Source: Methylobacterium sp. 10
Lineage (GTDB): Bacteria; Pseudomonadota; Alphaproteobacteria; Rhizobiales; Beijerinckiaceae
Assembly: GCF_000519085.1 (NCBI RefSeq)
Contig: NZ_KI912577.1
Coordinates: forward strand, 4,024,035-4,088,034
Length of the DNA stretch: 64,000 nucleotides
Reading direction: 5' to 3'
The position numbers and the translations under genes were made by a program. Of this stretch, positions 62,992 through 64,000 are shown piece by piece. Positions within the stretch are counted from its first letter, which is position 1, and every line of letters begins with the position of its first letter. The notes under the pieces were generated by a model that searched no databases, was not told the DNA's origin, and saw nothing but the letters and a program-made list of their open reading frames with translations.

Positions 62992-64000
62992 ATGAAAGCA
63001 CTGTGTTGGCACGGCAAGGGCGACATCCGCTGCGATACGGTGCCCGATCCCCGGATCGAGGATGCGCGCGACGTCATCATCAAGGTGACGTCCTGCGCCA
63101 TCTGCGGCTCCGATCTCCACCTGATGGACGGCCAGATGCCGACCATGGAGAGTGGCGACGTCCTCGGCCATGAATTCATGGGCGAGGTGGTCGAGGTCGG
63201 CCAGGGCTTCACCAAGTTCAAGAAGGGTGACCGCATCGTCGTGCCCTTCAACATCAATTGCGGCGAGTGCCGCCAGTGCAAGCTCGGCAACTGGTCGGTC
63301 TGCCAGCGTTCGAACCGCAATGCCGAGATGGCGGCCGCCCAGTTCGGCTACACCACCGCCGGCCTGTTCGGATATTCGCACCTCACCGGAGGCTATTCCG
63401 GCGGTCAGGCGGAATACGTGCGCGTGCCGATGGCCGATGTGGGACCGATGCTGGCGCCCGAAGGCGTCGATGACGAGTCCCTGCTGTTCCTCACCGATAT
63501 CCTGCCCACCGGCTGGCAGGGTGCCGAGCATTGCGAGATCAAGGGCGGCGAGATCATCGCGGTCTGGGGCGCGGGCCCGGTGGGATTGTTCGCGATCCAA
63601 TCCGCCAAGATCATGGGCGCCGAGCGCATCATCGCCATCGACACGGTGCCGGAGCGCCTCGCCCTCGCCCGCAGATACGGCGCCACGGACATCATCGATT
63701 TCATGAACGAGGACGTGTTCGAGCGGATCAAGGAGATCAGCAAGGGCGAAGGCGCCGACGGCGTGATCGACTGCGTCGGCATGGAGGCCAGCGCCGGGCA
63801 CGGCATCGCCGGCATCGTCAATACGATCCAGGAGAAGCTCACCTCGACCCAGCGCCCCTACGCGCTCATGGAGGCGATCAAAGCGGTCCGTCCCTGCGGG
63901 ATCGTCTCGGTCCCCGGTGTCTATGGCGGCCCGATCCCGGTGAACATGGGCTCGATCGTACAGAAGGGCCTGACCATGAAGAGCGGTCAGACTCATGTGA
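62992..64000 (+). CDS. zinc-dependent alcohol/formaldehyde-type dehydrogenase (3' end outside)
   Basis: The first 336 codons from ATG 62992; the gene runs off the right edge. A medium-chain dehydrogenase: the catalytic zinc site begins with CAICGSDLHLMDGQ near residue 36 and GHEFMGEVVEVGQG near 62, the structural zinc loop is CGECRQCKLGNWSVCQRSN, and the nucleotide-binding Rossmann motif is VWGAGPVGLFAIQSAKIMGA near residue 190. The insert around VNTIQEKLTSTQRPYALMEA resembles the glutathione-independent formaldehyde dehydrogenase (FdhA) branch. Its substrate could be formaldehyde or another alcohol or aldehyde. Confidence 0.85.
   Translation, partial: MKALCWHGKGDIRCDTVPDPRIEDARDVIIKVTSCAICGSDLHLMDGQMPTMESGDVLGHEFMGEVVEVGQGFTKFKKGDRIVVPFNINCGECRQCKLGNWSVCQRSNRNAEMAAAQFGYTTAGLFGYSHLTGGYSGGQAEYVRVPMADVGPMLAPEGVDDESLLFLTDILPTGWQGAEHCEIKGGEIIAVWGAGPVGLFAIQSAKIMGAERIIAIDTVPERLALARRYGATDIIDFMNEDVFERIKEISKGEGADGVIDCVGMEASAGHGIAGIVNTIQEKLTSTQRPYALMEAIKAVRPCGIVSVPGVYGGPIPVNMGSIVQKGLTMKSGQTHV

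Overview
The window is GC-rich DNA, apart from one AT-rich block. It most resembles a methylotrophic alphaproteobacterium of the Methylobacterium/Methylorubrum kind (Hyphomicrobiales). The best pointers are a lanmodulin-type EF-hand protein with that family's exact loop spacing, a GcrA-type zinc motif, a full malonate decarboxylase operon and many small secreted proteins. The genus is an inference. I see no rRNA, tRNA, CRISPR array or replication origin.

Layout. 1-1.3 kb: a GcrA-like mini-protein and a lanmodulin homologue. 1.5-5.6 kb: a GT61-type glycosyltransferase and a polysaccharide-exporter-like pseudo-ATPase fused to two tandem helical-repeat blocks. 5.6-6.7 kb: a PAS-PAS-XRE regulator. 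7.1-14.2 kb: one minus-strand operon with a five-gene peptide-type ABC importer followed by an M20 amidohydrolase of the allantoate/N-carbamoyl amino acid type. 14.5-20.8 kb: a FUSC exporter, cardiolipin synthase, an EEP-fold hydrolase, small proteins and a LysR regulator.

20.9-32.7 kb: a surface polysaccharide locus. It starts with an ABC-2 exporter pair (KpsM/KpsT type) and ends with an RgpF-like protein and a GT2 glycosyltransferase. Between them lies an AT-rich cassette (one methyltransferase, two glycosyltransferases) bracketed by broken insertion sequences: IS5, IS630 and IS256 on the left, IS3, IS481 and IS5 on the right. The cassette looks horizontally acquired. The IS256 copy has terminal inverted repeats but a ruined transposase that carries two inserted short repeat elements.

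32.9-42.4 kb: an RMF-like protein, then a possible minus-strand operon of a single-domain response regulator, an AI-2E-type transporter with an extra C-terminal domain, a pentapeptide-repeat protein ending in a channel-like membrane pair, and a hybrid histidine kinase with two receivers. A DUF4126 protein and an MltB-like transglycosylase follow. 42.9-49.9 kb: a metal-uptake region with two convergent TonB-dependent receptors; the second lies downstream of a PepSY membrane protein and two DUF2946-type Cys/His proteins.

50.0-57.0 kb: a GntR regulator divergent from mdcACDEGBH. The operon encodes all four decarboxylase subunits, the two prosthetic-group enzymes and the malonyltransferase, but no malonate transporter is in the window. 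57.0-64.0 kb: small secreted proteins, a GNAT acetyltransferase, an App1-type phosphatase, an Ldh-family oxidoreductase, a DUF2778/Tlde1-like protein, a very long perfect hairpin, and a zinc alcohol dehydrogenase cut by the right edge.
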